Part shown: one piece after another, positions 1 to 8,597 of the stretch
Position numbering within the stretch: position 1 is the stretch's first letter
Layout of the letters: every line of letters starts with the position of its first letter
NCBI GenBank assembly: GCA_028284225.1
Contig: JANQSD010000007.1
Span: 123,295-187,294, forward strand
Length of the DNA: 64,000 nt
Direction: 5' to 3'
Origin: Arenicellales bacterium
Lineage (GTDB): Bacteria; Pseudomonadota; Gammaproteobacteria; Arenicellales; JAHEKD01
Program-made: the position numbers and the translations under genes
The notes under the pieces: generated by a model
What the model saw: only the letters and a program-made list of their open reading frames with translations
What the model was told of the DNA's origin: nothing
The model's database searches: none

Positions 1-370
1 TTTTAGGGTTCGTGAAACCGGTGTGCTTAAGCAGTTGTCCGAGATTGACAATGCTGTCATTGCGACTGGTGGAGGTATTGTGTTGAATCAACAGAACCGC
101 AAAATCATGAATACAACAGGTGTTGTGATCTATTTGCAGGCACCTGTCGATTTGTTGTTAGAACGGACTCGCTTTAGTAAAAACAGGCCTTTATTGGAAG
201 GCGTTGACCGGCGCGCTAAATTTGAGGCATTAGTTAGGGAACGTGAGCCATTGTATAGAAGAACGGCAGATTTGATTGTGCGAACCAAGCGGGGTTCGCC
301 CAAACGCATGGCCGGCAAATTGATTAGAGAAATTGGTAAATATGAAAGAAATAACCGTTCAACTGGATGA
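1..370 (+). CDS. aroK: Shikimate kinase, C-terminal part (gene starts before the window)
   Basis: This is the 3' end of shikimate kinase, which phosphorylates shikimate at O3 in the chorismate pathway in the cytoplasm. The open frame runs from the first base with no start, so the P-loop half lies outside the window. Visible are the shikimate-binding ATGGGIVL segment, the lid region KNRPLLEG with its Arg, and the NPLY-like EPLYRRTADLIV segment typical of the C-terminal helix. The last 29 nt overlap the start of aroB, the usual aroK-aroB coupling in gammaproteobacteria. No alternative function is likely. Confidence 0.93.
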   Translation, partial: FRVRETGVLKQLSEIDNAVIATGGGIVLNQQNRKIMNTTGVVIYLQAPVDLLLERTRFSKNRPLLEGVDRRAKFEALVREREPLYRRTADLIVRTKRGSPKRMAGKLIREIGKYERNNRSTG

Positions 371-1421
371 ACGTTCTTACCCGATTTTTATTGGGCAGGG
401 GCTGTTGCAACAGGCCGGGTTGCTGAAACCTTATATATCCGGTCAAAAGGTTTGTATCGTTTCCAATCAAACCGTCGCCGACTTGTATCTTGATCGTCTG
501 CAATCCCAATTGACGGATTATCAGGTCAGCATTGTTCTAATTGAAGATGGTGAGCAGTACAAAAACATGGACAGTTTTAATCGGGTTGTTGACCATTTGC
601 TGGAGCAAAATGTTGATCGTAAATCCACAGTAATTGCTTTGGGCGGTGGAGTTATCGGTGATTTAGCCGGATATGCAGCAGCCAGTTGCCTGCGCGGGAT
701 TAATTTTATTCAGATACCGACCACATTGCTGGCACAGGTTGATTCTTCTGTTGGCGGCAAAACCGGTGTTAACCACAGCCAGGGGAAGAATCTAATCGGG
801 GCTTTTTACCAACCATCATGTGTGGTCGCTGATATCGATAGTTTATTCTCATTATCACAGCGTGAGTTTTCTGCTGGTATGGCTGAAGTGATTAAATATG
901 GATTAATCAGTGATGCTGATTTTTTCGATTGGTTGGAGGCTAATACTGACTCCATTAAATCGCTTGATAAACAGAAATTAGCACATATTGTTGCGCGCTC
1001 CTGCGAGATTAAAGCGGATGTTGTCTCACAAGATGAAAAAGAAAGCGGACTGCGGGCTATCCTGAACTATGGACATACCTTCGGTCACGCTATAGAAGCT
1101 GCGGTTGGGTATCAGGGCTGGTTGCACGGTGAAGCGATCAGTGCAGGCATGGTGATGGCGTCGAATTTATCTGCAGCCATGGGTGCATTAACCGAACAAA
1201 ACCTCGATCGTATTAAAAATTTATTCCAGGCTTTTGCACTGCCTATTCATCCACCTGCATCCATGAGTGCGGCTCAAATGAAGGCATTAATGTTACATGA
1301 TAAAAAAACCATAGACGCGCAAGTGCGTTTGATTTTATTGCGTGCGATTGGTGATGCATACGTCAGTGCTGATTATTCACCGCAATTGCTTGATAAAATA
1401 ATTACTGAAGCATTATCTTAG
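342..1421 (+). CDS. aroB: 3-dehydroquinate synthase
   Basis: AroB converts DAHP to 3-dehydroquinate, an NAD+- and zinc-dependent step of the shikimate pathway. The 359-aa length is normal. NAD-binding GGGVIGD lies near residues 101-107, followed by PTTLLAQVDSSVGGKTG around 127-142. The metal ligands are visible as Glu in AEVIKYG (about 181), His in NYGHTFGH (about 245) and His in LHGEA (about 262). The frame is open from a TTG at 333, but ATG 342 gives the usual N-terminus. The gene overlaps the end of aroK by 29 nt, so the two are probably translated together. Confidence 0.97.
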   Translation: MKEITVQLDERSYPIFIGQGLLQQAGLLKPYISGQKVCIVSNQTVADLYLDRLQSQLTDYQVSIVLIEDGEQYKNMDSFNRVVDHLLEQNVDRKSTVIALGGGVIGDLAGYAAASCLRGINFIQIPTTLLAQVDSSVGGKTGVNHSQGKNLIGAFYQPSCVVADIDSLFSLSQREFSAGMAEVIKYGLISDADFFDWLEANTDSIKSLDKQKLAHIVARSCEIKADVVSQDEKESGLRAILNYGHTFGHAIEAAVGYQGWLHGEAISAGMVMASNLSAAMGALTEQNLDRIKNLFQAFALPIHPPASMSAAQMKALMLHDKKTIDAQVRLILLRAIGDAYVSADYSPQLLDKIITEALS

Positions 1422-1523
1422 GATTATTAAGTTGATCTATAGTGATCTTTTTTAGTACAATTGCCTGCGATTATAACGCGTTGATTTAATTAAATTTTTA
1501 CAGAATGAACTGGAGATGAACGA

Positions 1524-1898
1524 GTGAAAAAATTTTTTGCGACGACAGCAGCGATGCTGGTGTTTTCACTACTGACAGGTTGTGTTGGTAACAAATATGG
1601 TTCGGCATACATTGTCAGTAACCCACCAGGAGCCGAAGTGATTAACATGGATGATGGTACCATCCTGGGTGTGACGCCATTAAAGCAGGTTTGGCGTGAC
1701 GAAGGTAAGCGTAAATTCGTTAATATTCAATTAGATAAGGAAGGCTATAAAGATAAAGCCACATCATTTTGGTTAACCTTAAAACACCGCACTCGCAAAA
1801 GTGCAGTTAATGATCCGCAGTTCGTAGAAGTGATTCTAGATTCTAAAAATTCAAACTCCAACTCAACCAGTGAGGACTCAACTAATGCTCTCGAGTAA
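1524..1898 (+). CDS. PEGA-domain-like lipoprotein (first of a pair)
   Basis: A 124-aa predicted lipoprotein of unknown function. It starts at a GTG preceded by GGAG at suitable spacing. A signal peptide ends in the lipobox LLTGC (Cys at about residue 20). The mature part has the PEGA-like pattern SNPPGAEV...GTILGVTPL...LDKEGYKD, a small beta domain usually found on surface or periplasmic proteins. The tail is Asn/Ser-rich. It overlaps the next lipoprotein gene by 14 nt, and the two mature domains look distantly related, which suggests an old tandem duplication. A structural or envelope-binding role is inferred only. Confidence 0.8.
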   Translation: MKKFFATTAAMLVFSLLTGCVGNKYGSAYIVSNPPGAEVINMDDGTILGVTPLKQVWRDEGKRKFVNIQLDKEGYKDKATSFWLTLKHRTRKSAVNDPQFVEVILDSKNSNSNSTSEDSTNALE

Positions 1899-2253
1899 TT
1901 TGACCAAGATCGTAGTCGCAGGTGCCTGTGTCGCCTTATTAAGTGCCTGTTCCTCGACTCGAACTGTACCGTTTACCGTTCAATCTGACCCGTTAGGTGC
2001 ACAGGTCATGCTCAAGCGTAAAGGTGAGGGCAACGTTCAGACAGATTGGGTCTGGCTAGGTAATACGCCGTTGACAACACAGCGCCAGTTCAGCAGCAAA
2101 TATCTGGATAATGAGCATTCATTCGTTATCCAGGTCATGAAAGACGGTTATAGCACCCAGAAAAAAGAATGGTCTGGTAAACAAATCAAAAACGCCAGCA
2201 AAGGCGACAATCGAATTTTCTGGAGCCCAAAGTTGATTGAAGTCAATCAGTAA
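1885..2253 (+). CDS. PEGA-domain-like lipoprotein (second of a pair)
   Basis: A 122-aa predicted lipoprotein. ATG 1885 is preferred over an upstream GTG at 1870 because AGGA lies 8 nt before it and the signal peptide then begins correctly, ending in the lipobox LLSAC. The mature protein has the pattern SDPLGAQV...WVWLGNTPL...VMKDGYSTQ, which matches the PEGA layout of the preceding gene. The start lies inside the upstream gene, so the two are probably co-translated and may act together at the outer membrane. A strong hairpin terminator follows. The function is unknown. Confidence 0.78.
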   Translation: MLSSNLTKIVVAGACVALLSACSSTRTVPFTVQSDPLGAQVMLKRKGEGNVQTDWVWLGNTPLTTQRQFSSKYLDNEHSFVIQVMKDGYSTQKKEWSGKQIKNASKGDNRIFWSPKLIEVNQ

Positions 2254-2272
2254 AACACACAGTATGTTTGCA

Positions 2273-2304
2273 ATAAAAGCACCGATTCGGTGCTTTTATT
2301 TTTT
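2273..2304 (+). terminator. Rho-independent terminator after the lipoprotein pair
   Basis: A near-perfect hairpin with the arms ATAAAAGCACC and GGTGCTTTTAT and the short loop GATTC is followed by a run of Ts. It separates the PEGA lipoprotein pair from pyrF. Confidence 0.88.
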
Positions 2305-2358
2305 GTACAAACGGCTATTAAACAGTCGTAACACTCATGTAGAATACGATGCCGAAAT

Positions 2359-3066
2359 ATGAGTATGAAAAAAGAAATACCTAACCATGAACGGTTAATC
2401 ATTGCGCTGGATGTCCCGGATATTGAACAAGCTAAAGCTCTAGTCAGCGAAATTTCCGACAGCGGTCATTTTTACAAAATTGGTCTGGAATTATTTATGA
2501 CCGGTCAATTTTTTGATTTGCTTGACTGGTTAAGTGATCAGGATAAGAAAATATTTACTGATCTTAAGTTTTTCGATATTCCGCAAACGGTGGCGAGAGC
2601 GGTCAGTCAGCTTAACGGCAGGAATGTTTTTTTTGCCACTGTCCATGGTAATGATGGCATGATGAAAGCTGCAGCCGCAGCCAAACAAGATGTAAACATC
2701 CTGGCAGTGACCGCTTTGACCAGTCTTGATCGAGGTGATTTGGACGATTTGGGCTTTCAATGTGACGTACAAGATTTAGTTGTTTCCAGGGCCAGACGCG
2801 CCCTTCAGGTTGGTTGTGATGGCGTGGTGGCATCTGGCCACGAAGCAGAAATATTAAGGGAACAAGTGGATAGCAAACTGCTGGTTGTAACTCCCGGGAT
2901 CAGACCGGTGGATAACGATGATGATCAAAAACGTGCTGTGACCGTCAGTCAGGCCTTTGTCAACGGTGCAGATTATATTGTGGTTGGCAGACCTATAAAA
3001 AATGCAGAGTCTCCTAAAGCTATGGTGGATCAAATCCAGGCCGAGATAGCCCAAGCACACGGTTGA
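2359..3066 (+). CDS. pyrF: Orotidine 5'-phosphate decarboxylase
   Basis: PyrF decarboxylates OMP to UMP, the last step of de novo pyrimidine synthesis. The 235-aa length is usual for the short bacterial type. The catalytic array is visible as Lys40 (YKIG) and the DLKFFDIP motif (Asp68, Lys70, Asp73). Phosphate-binding TPGIRP (178-183) and VVGRPI (208-213) are intact. ATG 2359 is used; ATG 2365, two codons later, is an equally possible start. hemE begins 5 nt after its stop codon, so the two are likely co-transcribed. Confidence 0.97.
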   Translation: MSMKKEIPNHERLIIALDVPDIEQAKALVSEISDSGHFYKIGLELFMTGQFFDLLDWLSDQDKKIFTDLKFFDIPQTVARAVSQLNGRNVFFATVHGNDGMMKAAAAAKQDVNILAVTALTSLDRGDLDDLGFQCDVQDLVVSRARRALQVGCDGVVASGHEAEILREQVDSKLLVVTPGIRPVDNDDDQKRAVTVSQAFVNGADYIVVGRPIKNAESPKAMVDQIQAEIAQAHG

Positions 3067-3071
3067 GACCA

Positions 3072-4115
3072 ATGTTAAAAAATGACAGATTGTTGCGAGC
3101 CTTGAGGCGTGAGAGGCTGGATCGCCCTCCGGTATGGTTGATGCGCCAGGCGGGTCGTTACTTACCTGAATATCTACGGGTACGCAAACAGGCCGGTGAT
3201 TTTATGTCTTTATGTAGAACCCCCGAGCTTTGTTGTGAGGTTGCGATGCAGCCGATTGAACGCTTCAATCTGGATTCGGCCATTTTATTTTCCGATATTC
3301 TGACTATTCCGGACGCGATGGGTTTGGGCTTAAGTTTTGCGGAAAATCATGGACCACAATTCGCTAAGCGAATAGAGACGGTTAGGGATATTGAATCGTT
3401 GCCTGTTATCGATCCGAATGATTCACTGGGCTATGTCATGCAGGCAGTTCAAACGACTAAGGCTGCATTGTCGAATACTGTCCCGTTAATCGGATTTTCC
3501 GGTAGCCCCTGGACACTGGCGACCTATATGATTGAAGGCGGTTCTTCACGAACCTTTTCAAGGTCTAAATCATTGATCTACTCTGAGCCGCCTGCAGCGG
3601 ATAAATTGTTAGATTTACTTGCCGATAATGTGATTGCATATTTAAAGGCTCAAGTTGAAGCCGGTGCAGATGTGTTGATGGTATTTGATACCTGGGGCGG
3701 TGTGCTTACCCGTGCCTGTTATCAGCGATTTTCATTAGCACCGATGCAAAAAATTGTCCATGCAATAGCCAAATCCTGCCCGACTGTGCCGGTAATATTG
3801 TTTACTAAAGGTGGCGGGGCCTGGCTGGAAGACCTGGTTAATACGGGTTGTGCCGGACTGGGACTGGATTGGACCTGTGATATCAGCAGCGCTGTAGAAC
3901 GGGTCGGTGATCAAGTGGCTTTACAGGGTAATCTTGATCCAGGAGCACTTTATGGAACGCCAGAGCGCATAGAACAAGAAACACTACAAATACTTAAGGC
4001 CTATAATAATAAACCTGGTCATATATTCAATCTTGGGCATGGTATTGAACCTGGTGTCGAGCCTGAAAAAGTCAAGGTCGCTGTGGATGCAGTCCTGAGC
4101 TTCAGATATAACTGA
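3072..4115 (+). CDS. hemE: Uroporphyrinogen decarboxylase
   Basis: HemE removes four acetate carboxyls from uroporphyrinogen III to give coproporphyrinogen III in haem synthesis. The 347-aa length is typical. The N-terminal signature PPVWLMRQAGRYLPEY (about 19-34) carries the conserved Arg residues, and FSDILTIPDAMG holds the catalytic Asp. The later FDTWGG and GNLDP segments are family hallmarks. ATG 3072 is chosen over an in-frame TTG at 3063 because it gives the canonical N-terminus. It sits directly behind pyrF. hemH lies elsewhere in this window at about 32.7 kb. Confidence 0.97.
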   Translation: MLKNDRLLRALRRERLDRPPVWLMRQAGRYLPEYLRVRKQAGDFMSLCRTPELCCEVAMQPIERFNLDSAILFSDILTIPDAMGLGLSFAENHGPQFAKRIETVRDIESLPVIDPNDSLGYVMQAVQTTKAALSNTVPLIGFSGSPWTLATYMIEGGSSRTFSRSKSLIYSEPPAADKLLDLLADNVIAYLKAQVEAGADVLMVFDTWGGVLTRACYQRFSLAPMQKIVHAIAKSCPTVPVILFTKGGGAWLEDLVNTGCAGLGLDWTCDISSAVERVGDQVALQGNLDPGALYGTPERIEQETLQILKAYNNKPGHIFNLGHGIEPGVEPEKVKVAVDAVLSFRYN

Positions 4116-4196
4116 TAATCAGAGCAATCGATAAGTGCCAGTGATATTTGGCTCATGATATACTGAAATCATAGATAGCTGACAGGAGGATTTCTC

Positions 4197-4940
4197 ATGA
4201 TTATCTATCCCAAAATTGAATTGCAAGATGGCAAAGTGGTGCAATTGAAGGGCGGCAAAATGGATCAGCCGGTTGCCTACAATACATCTGCCTTTGATGC
4301 GGCAAAAAAGTTCGTAGATGCTGGTGCAGCTTTTTTACATATAGTGGATTTAGATGGTGTAGCCCAGGGTGGCAAACATAACGCGGATGAAATCTGCAAG
4401 ATCATTGACGACGCAGGAGTGCCGGTTCAGGTTGCCGGCGGTATTCGTACCATGAATACATTACAATGGTGGATGGATCACGGTGCATCCAGAGCTGTTT
4501 TGGGCACTGCTGTAGTGAATGATCCGCATTTTGTCAGTGAGGCCTGCAAATATTATCCTGACCAAATCGTTATCAGTATTGATGCCAAGGCAGACCAGGT
4601 GGTTGTCGATGGCTGGACACGACCTACCGCATATACACCTCTTGAGTTGGCCAAAAGTTTAGAAAAGGCAGGTGTCGCGGCTGTGATTTATACGGATATA
4701 GACAGTGCCCATGACTTGCCGGAGACAAGCTTTGCAATGACCACGCAAATAGCCACAGAGCTCGATATACCTGTAATTTCAAGTGGCGTTGCGCGCACAT
4801 TGGACGATATTTCTACATTGAGCAACTTGCCTAATATTTCTGGTGCTGTTGTTGGCCGAGCGCTGTTTGATGAAGAAATCGATCTTTCATCAGCAATTGA
4901 AATCGCCAGTTCAAAACCGACTAAAGCAGAATTTATTTAG
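4197..4940 (+). CDS. HisA-like TIM-barrel protein, altered catalytic site
   Basis: A 247-aa HisA/HisF-family TIM barrel. It begins behind a strong GGAGG site. Phosphate-binding elements are kept: GGIR (81-84), SSGVA (195-199) and VGRAL (219-223). The second catalytic Asp is present in SIDAK (Asp129). The first HisA catalytic Asp, normally in a PAIDL/PALDL motif, is replaced by Glu in PKIEL (Glu8). The loop after TDI that normally reads RDGT is SAHD here. No other his genes are nearby. The fold is clear, but phosphoribosyl-formimino isomerase activity is doubtful. It may act on a different phosphorylated substrate. Confidence 0.75.
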   Translation: MIIYPKIELQDGKVVQLKGGKMDQPVAYNTSAFDAAKKFVDAGAAFLHIVDLDGVAQGGKHNADEICKIIDDAGVPVQVAGGIRTMNTLQWWMDHGASRAVLGTAVVNDPHFVSEACKYYPDQIVISIDAKADQVVVDGWTRPTAYTPLELAKSLEKAGVAAVIYTDIDSAHDLPETSFAMTTQIATELDIPVISSGVARTLDDISTLSNLPNISGAVVGRALFDEEIDLSSAIEIASSKPTKAEFI

Positions 4941-5092
4941 AGCCTATTTCAAAATCGTCGAGCGCTGTTCAGACCAGGCAAAAGCGAGTAACTGATTTAA
5001 AGGAGGTTTTTCGGTTATCGCTTCTGAATGATAGCCTGTCTAATGTGGTGTGTACCGGCTTTTCTAGCTAAGGCTCTACTGAAATAGATTCT
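4939..5092. repeat. MITE-like element with imperfect terminal inverted repeats
   Basis: The 154-bp stretch between hisA-like and the minus-strand RNase gene begins AGAGCCTATTTCA and ends in the inverse form TGAAATAGATTCT, about 10 of 13 positions matching. No reading frame is visible inside. The layout fits a small non-autonomous transposable element or its remnant. Whether it is repeated elsewhere in the genome cannot be seen from this window. Confidence 0.35.
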
Positions 5093-5114
5093 GATTGCAG
5101 GTGCCGGGTTTAAC

Positions 5115-6512
5115 CTAAGAAATCAACTTCACCTTGTGGTCTAAGTTCGGTACTTCTGCTTTCCAGCCTAATTCACGCTGAATTTCACGGGCGAATGCAA
5201 ACGCAGACTCAGGCTCACCATGAGTTAAATAAACTTTTTCAGGTTTGTTTTTATTCGATTTAAGCCACTTAAATAACTCACCGCGATCAGCATGTGCCGA
5301 CAAACCGCTTAAACTTCTGATTTCAGCCTTAACCGGGATTTCTCTGCCATGAACCTTTACGGTGGGTTTACCTTCGAGCAAATCACGGCCACGTGAACCA
5401 GGTGCCTGATAACCAGCCATAATAATAGTGTTTTTGGATTTTTTAACCAGGCGAGCAAGATGATGAAGCACGCGTCCACCTGTTAACATGCCGCTGGCTG
5501 AAATAATAATGCGGGGGCCTCGTAAATTATTCAGGGCTATGGAATCGTCCCGGGTCCTATGCAGTGTCACCATATCGGGAAATAACTGCTCACGGCCGTC
5601 GGCAAACACATCTTCGTCCAAATGATGCTCATCCATATGATTACCATAAATCTTAGTTGCACTAACTGCCATCGGGCTGTCCAGATGCAACGGTACTTGT
5701 GGTAATTTACCGCTGTTCATCAAGCGCCTTAATATCAGGGTAAGCTGTTGTGTCCGGCCCACAGCAAACGCCGGTATTAAAACGGTACCTTTAAGTTTTA
5801 TTGTGCCTTCTATAGCCTCGCATAGCTGATCTTCAACAGATATTGAGCGGTCATGTTCACGATTACCGTAAGTTGATTCACAAATCAGAACATCACAATC
5901 CGCACGAGGTTTAGGATCAATGTGTAGCGGCATATCATAACGGCCAATATCGCCGCTGAATAAAACCCGACAACTTTTCGCTGCTGTTTGATAATGAGCT
6001 TCAATTGATGCCGCGCCAAGAATATGTCCTGCCGGTTGCCATCTGATTTTAAAGTTATCGCTTAGTTCAAGCCATTGATAATATTCAACCGGCTTTAACA
6101 GGCTAATGGCGTGTTCAGCATCTTCGCTGGTGTATAAGGGCAGGGCGGGGCGATGTCGACTATAACCTTTTTTATTTGCATAGGCGGCATCTTCCTCATG
6201 GATTTTGGCAGAGTCCTTTAATAATAATCGTGCCAATTCAATCGAGGCGCCAGTGGTATAAACATTACCATGGAAGCCGTTTTTTACCATTCGTGGTAAT
6301 AAACCAATATGATCAATATGCGCGTGAGTTAACACGACCTGATCCACAGTATCTGCCTCAAACGGTACGTTACGCCAGTTTAATTTGCGCAGCTTTTTAT
6401 AGCCCTGGAATAATCCGGCATCGATAACTGTGCGCATGCCGCCAGTATCTAATCGATAACGCGAGCCGGTTACTGTTCTGGCTGCACCATGAAAGCCCAG
6501 GGTGAGGGTCAT
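5115..6512 (-). CDS. MBL-fold beta-CASP RNA-processing exonuclease-like protein
   Basis: A 465-aa metallo-beta-lactamase plus beta-CASP protein, related to CPSF-73-like bacterial RNases that use two zinc ions. The zinc motif HAHIDH is at residues 63-68. Further metal-binding motifs are GHILGAAS, LFSGDIG, SGLSAHAD and YLTHGEP. The inserted beta-CASP part includes IPAFAVGRTQQ. The length matches the family. It probably acts on RNA in the cytoplasm. The neighbouring SDR gene ends 15 nt upstream of its start, so the SDR and this gene may form one minus-strand unit. Its exact substrate cannot be read from sequence. Confidence 0.88.
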   Translation of the reverse strand: MTLTLGFHGAARTVTGSRYRLDTGGMRTVIDAGLFQGYKKLRKLNWRNVPFEADTVDQVVLTHAHIDHIGLLPRMVKNGFHGNVYTTGASIELARLLLKDSAKIHEEDAAYANKKGYSRHRPALPLYTSEDAEHAISLLKPVEYYQWLELSDNFKIRWQPAGHILGAASIEAHYQTAAKSCRVLFSGDIGRYDMPLHIDPKPRADCDVLICESTYGNREHDRSISVEDQLCEAIEGTIKLKGTVLIPAFAVGRTQQLTLILRRLMNSGKLPQVPLHLDSPMAVSATKIYGNHMDEHHLDEDVFADGREQLFPDMVTLHRTRDDSIALNNLRGPRIIISASGMLTGGRVLHHLARLVKKSKNTIIMAGYQAPGSRGRDLLEGKPTVKVHGREIPVKAEIRSLSGLSAHADRGELFKWLKSNKNKPEKVYLTHGEPESAFAFAREIQRELGWKAEVPNLDHKVKLIS

Positions 6513-6527
6513 GATTGTGTTTCCTTT

Positions 6528-7325
6528 TTATTCGTCTTCGTCGTTGTCTTCGTCGTCGGCTTCAACAACAGGTACTACATAGTTCAGGCCGAGGCGACCA
6601 CCATCAGCGTAAATACATTGGCCAGTGATATAGGAAGATTCATCGGAGGCCAGAAAAATAGCGATACTGGCGATTTCCTCAACGTCACCTGCCCGGCCTA
6701 ATGGTGTGCGCGATAAAATGGTTTTGCGCACCTCTTCGTTGACCATCAGATTTTCTCTGAGCATGTCCGTCATAATGGTGCCGGGACCAATTGCATTAAC
6801 ACGCACATTTCGTTGTGCCAGGGCCACAGCCATACCTGTTGTAAGTTGATTAATTCCCCCTTTAGAAACATTGTAGGCCACTGCATTGGGGATCGAGACT
6901 TTGGCATTGACAGAAGACATGTTTATGATTGATCCCCCGCTCTCGTTCTTAACCATTTCTCTAGCCGTGGCTTGACTGAGTAAAAAAGCACCTTTTAAGT
7001 TAGTACGAATCACATCATCAAAATCTTCTTCGGTATAGTCGAGTATATCGGCCACCCGCAAGATACCTGCATTATTAACACAGATGTCAATCTTGCCGAA
7101 ATTTTTCATGGTTTCATTGGTGAGATTATTAACCTGGTCAACATAACCGATATCGGTTTCAACAAATAACGCATTATCCAGTTCACCTGCTGCCGCTTTT
7201 CCGGTTTCTGCCTCGGTGTCAGCTAACACAACGTGTGCGCCTTCTTGGCTGAATCCTTTGGCGATGGCTAGACCTATTCCTCGTGCCGCTCCTGTGACGA
7301 CGGCAACTTTATCTTTAAGTCGCAT
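6528..7325 (-). CDS. SDR-family oxidoreductase with acidic C-terminal tail
   Basis: A 265-aa classical short-chain dehydrogenase/reductase. The cofactor motif TGAARGIG lies at 11-18 and NNAG at 84-87. The catalytic Ser (about 138), Tyr151 and Lys155 (YNVSK) are intact. An Asp after the second strand (LADTEAE) suggests NAD(H) preference. The C-terminus ends in an unusual acidic tail of Glu/Asp (about the last 12 residues) beyond the normal SDR core. It lies just downstream of a malonyltransferase gene on the same strand, so a ketoacyl-type reduction is possible, but the substrate is not identifiable. Confidence 0.88.
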   Translation of the reverse strand: MRLKDKVAVVTGAARGIGLAIAKGFSQEGAHVVLADTEAETGKAAAGELDNALFVETDIGYVDQVNNLTNETMKNFGKIDICVNNAGILRVADILDYTEEDFDDVIRTNLKGAFLLSQATAREMVKNESGGSIINMSSVNAKVSIPNAVAYNVSKGGINQLTTGMAVALAQRNVRVNAIGPGTIMTDMLRENLMVNEEVRKTILSRTPLGRAGDVEEIASIAIFLASDESSYITGQCIYADGGRLGLNYVVPVVEADDEDNDEDE

Positions 7326-7396
7326 TGTGATTATCCAATCAAAGTTTTAAGGGGATTAAGCTACCTGATATTTGCCTCAAGTCAAGCTTGACAATC

Positions 7397-8368
7397 TCAA
7401 ATTAATGCGTCAGCCGTGTTTTTCAACGTGTCGCAATTAATAACTGAATGGTACTCAGGCTTGATTTCAGCCCGGCGGAAGGTCTTTTTTATAATACCTT
7501 CAAGATTAGGACGTTTTTCAGCAGGCGTTTCACCAGTGCCAATGCCGCCACCAAATTCAATAATCCGGTCAATGCCGGTATCATGAGCACAGAGCAGATT
7601 TTCATGCCATAAGACCGGGTTAAATAGTTGGTAAAACAATTTAGTTCTAATCGATTCCGCGTCGCTGTCATGCCAACTGCCCGTATAGTTGGACAGTATT
7701 CGACAGTTTGCTGTATTGAATGAAGTTTCATCGAGCTTTTGTCTGAATTGCTGTGCTGCGGTGACCATGTAATAAGTATGAAATGCACCTTCAGTTTTTA
7801 AGCGGGCGAAGCGTTTTCTGGGGAAATCGGCCTGTATTTGATGTTCTAATCGGTTTAAATCATCAGTACTACCACCAACAACGGTTTGATCTGGCAAGTT
7901 GCAGCCTGCAATGCCGCAATAATACTTTTCAGCCAGAGGTTGAATCTCTTCCAGACTAGCTGAAAAAGCCGTCATCTCACCGGTGCCCAGCTCGCTCATC
8001 AATTCACCGCGGCGAATCACAGCTGCCAAAGCCGCTTCAAACGATAAGGCGCCGCTTGCAACCAAAGCGCTGTATTCTCCCAGGCTGTGACCGGCCACAT
8101 AGTCAGGAGTGATTTTATTGTCCGTCAGGGAATTAAACACAGCCAAACATGCGACCGAATGAGTCAATAAAACCGGCTGGGTATAACGGGTTAGGTTAAT
8201 TTGATTGTCCGGATCTGAAAAAGAAAGCGTTTTTATATCGAATCCAGCTACTTCACTGGCACGGTTATAAATTTCTGCAGCCTGTGAATAGTGTTCACAA
8301 ATATCACCACCGATACCCGGGTATTGTGATCCTTGGCCTGGGAAAATAAAAAGTGTTTTGGCAGACAT
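7397..8368 (-). CDS. ACP S-malonyltransferase-like protein
   Basis: A 323-aa acyltransferase of the FabD family. FabD moves malonyl from CoA to acyl carrier protein. The motifs are GQGSQ (11-15), the nucleophile Ser95 in GHSLGE, the malonate-binding Arg120 in IRRGELM, and His197 in GAFHT. The C-terminal EFGGG...TPAEKRPNLEGI resembles acyltransferases linked to polyketide-type pathways more than the housekeeping FabD. No fabH, acpP or fabF is adjacent; an SDR follows 71 nt downstream. This is probably a second malonyltransferase serving a side pathway. The ORF looks complete. Confidence 0.85.
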   Translation of the reverse strand: MSAKTLFIFPGQGSQYPGIGGDICEHYSQAAEIYNRASEVAGFDIKTLSFSDPDNQINLTRYTQPVLLTHSVACLAVFNSLTDNKITPDYVAGHSLGEYSALVASGALSFEAALAAVIRRGELMSELGTGEMTAFSASLEEIQPLAEKYYCGIAGCNLPDQTVVGGSTDDLNRLEHQIQADFPRKRFARLKTEGAFHTYYMVTAAQQFRQKLDETSFNTANCRILSNYTGSWHDSDAESIRTKLFYQLFNPVLWHENLLCAHDTGIDRIIEFGGGIGTGETPAEKRPNLEGIIKKTFRRAEIKPEYHSVINCDTLKNTADALI

Positions 8369-8435
8369 GAAAATTCCTTACAGTGAACTGACTATGACGC
8401 AATTGTTACATGCTTTTGCTAATGGGTGAAGCTTT

Positions 8436-8512
8436 GCCCCGGATTTAGTCCGGGATCTGCTTAGTTATAGCGAGTAGCTAAATCAAAAAGATCCCGTGCC
8501 AAGCACGGGACA
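8436..8512. repeat. REP-like inverted doublet upstream of ilvE
   Basis: Two small palindromes face each other: one at 8438-8454 with arms CCCGG/CCGGG, and one at 8492-8510 with arms TCCCGTG/CACGGGA. The inner flanks GGGATCT and AGATCCC are inverse copies, so the whole can fold into a longer structure. A related single palindrome is at 9939-9955. It fills most of the 229-bp gap between the malonyltransferase and ilvE. Confidence 0.65.
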
Positions 8513-8597
8513 GGCATGGTACAAGCATTCCAGGCTAGAGAAAAAAAATTTACTGTGGCATATTCGAGGTCACTGATAGAACGATATAGAAAAGATT

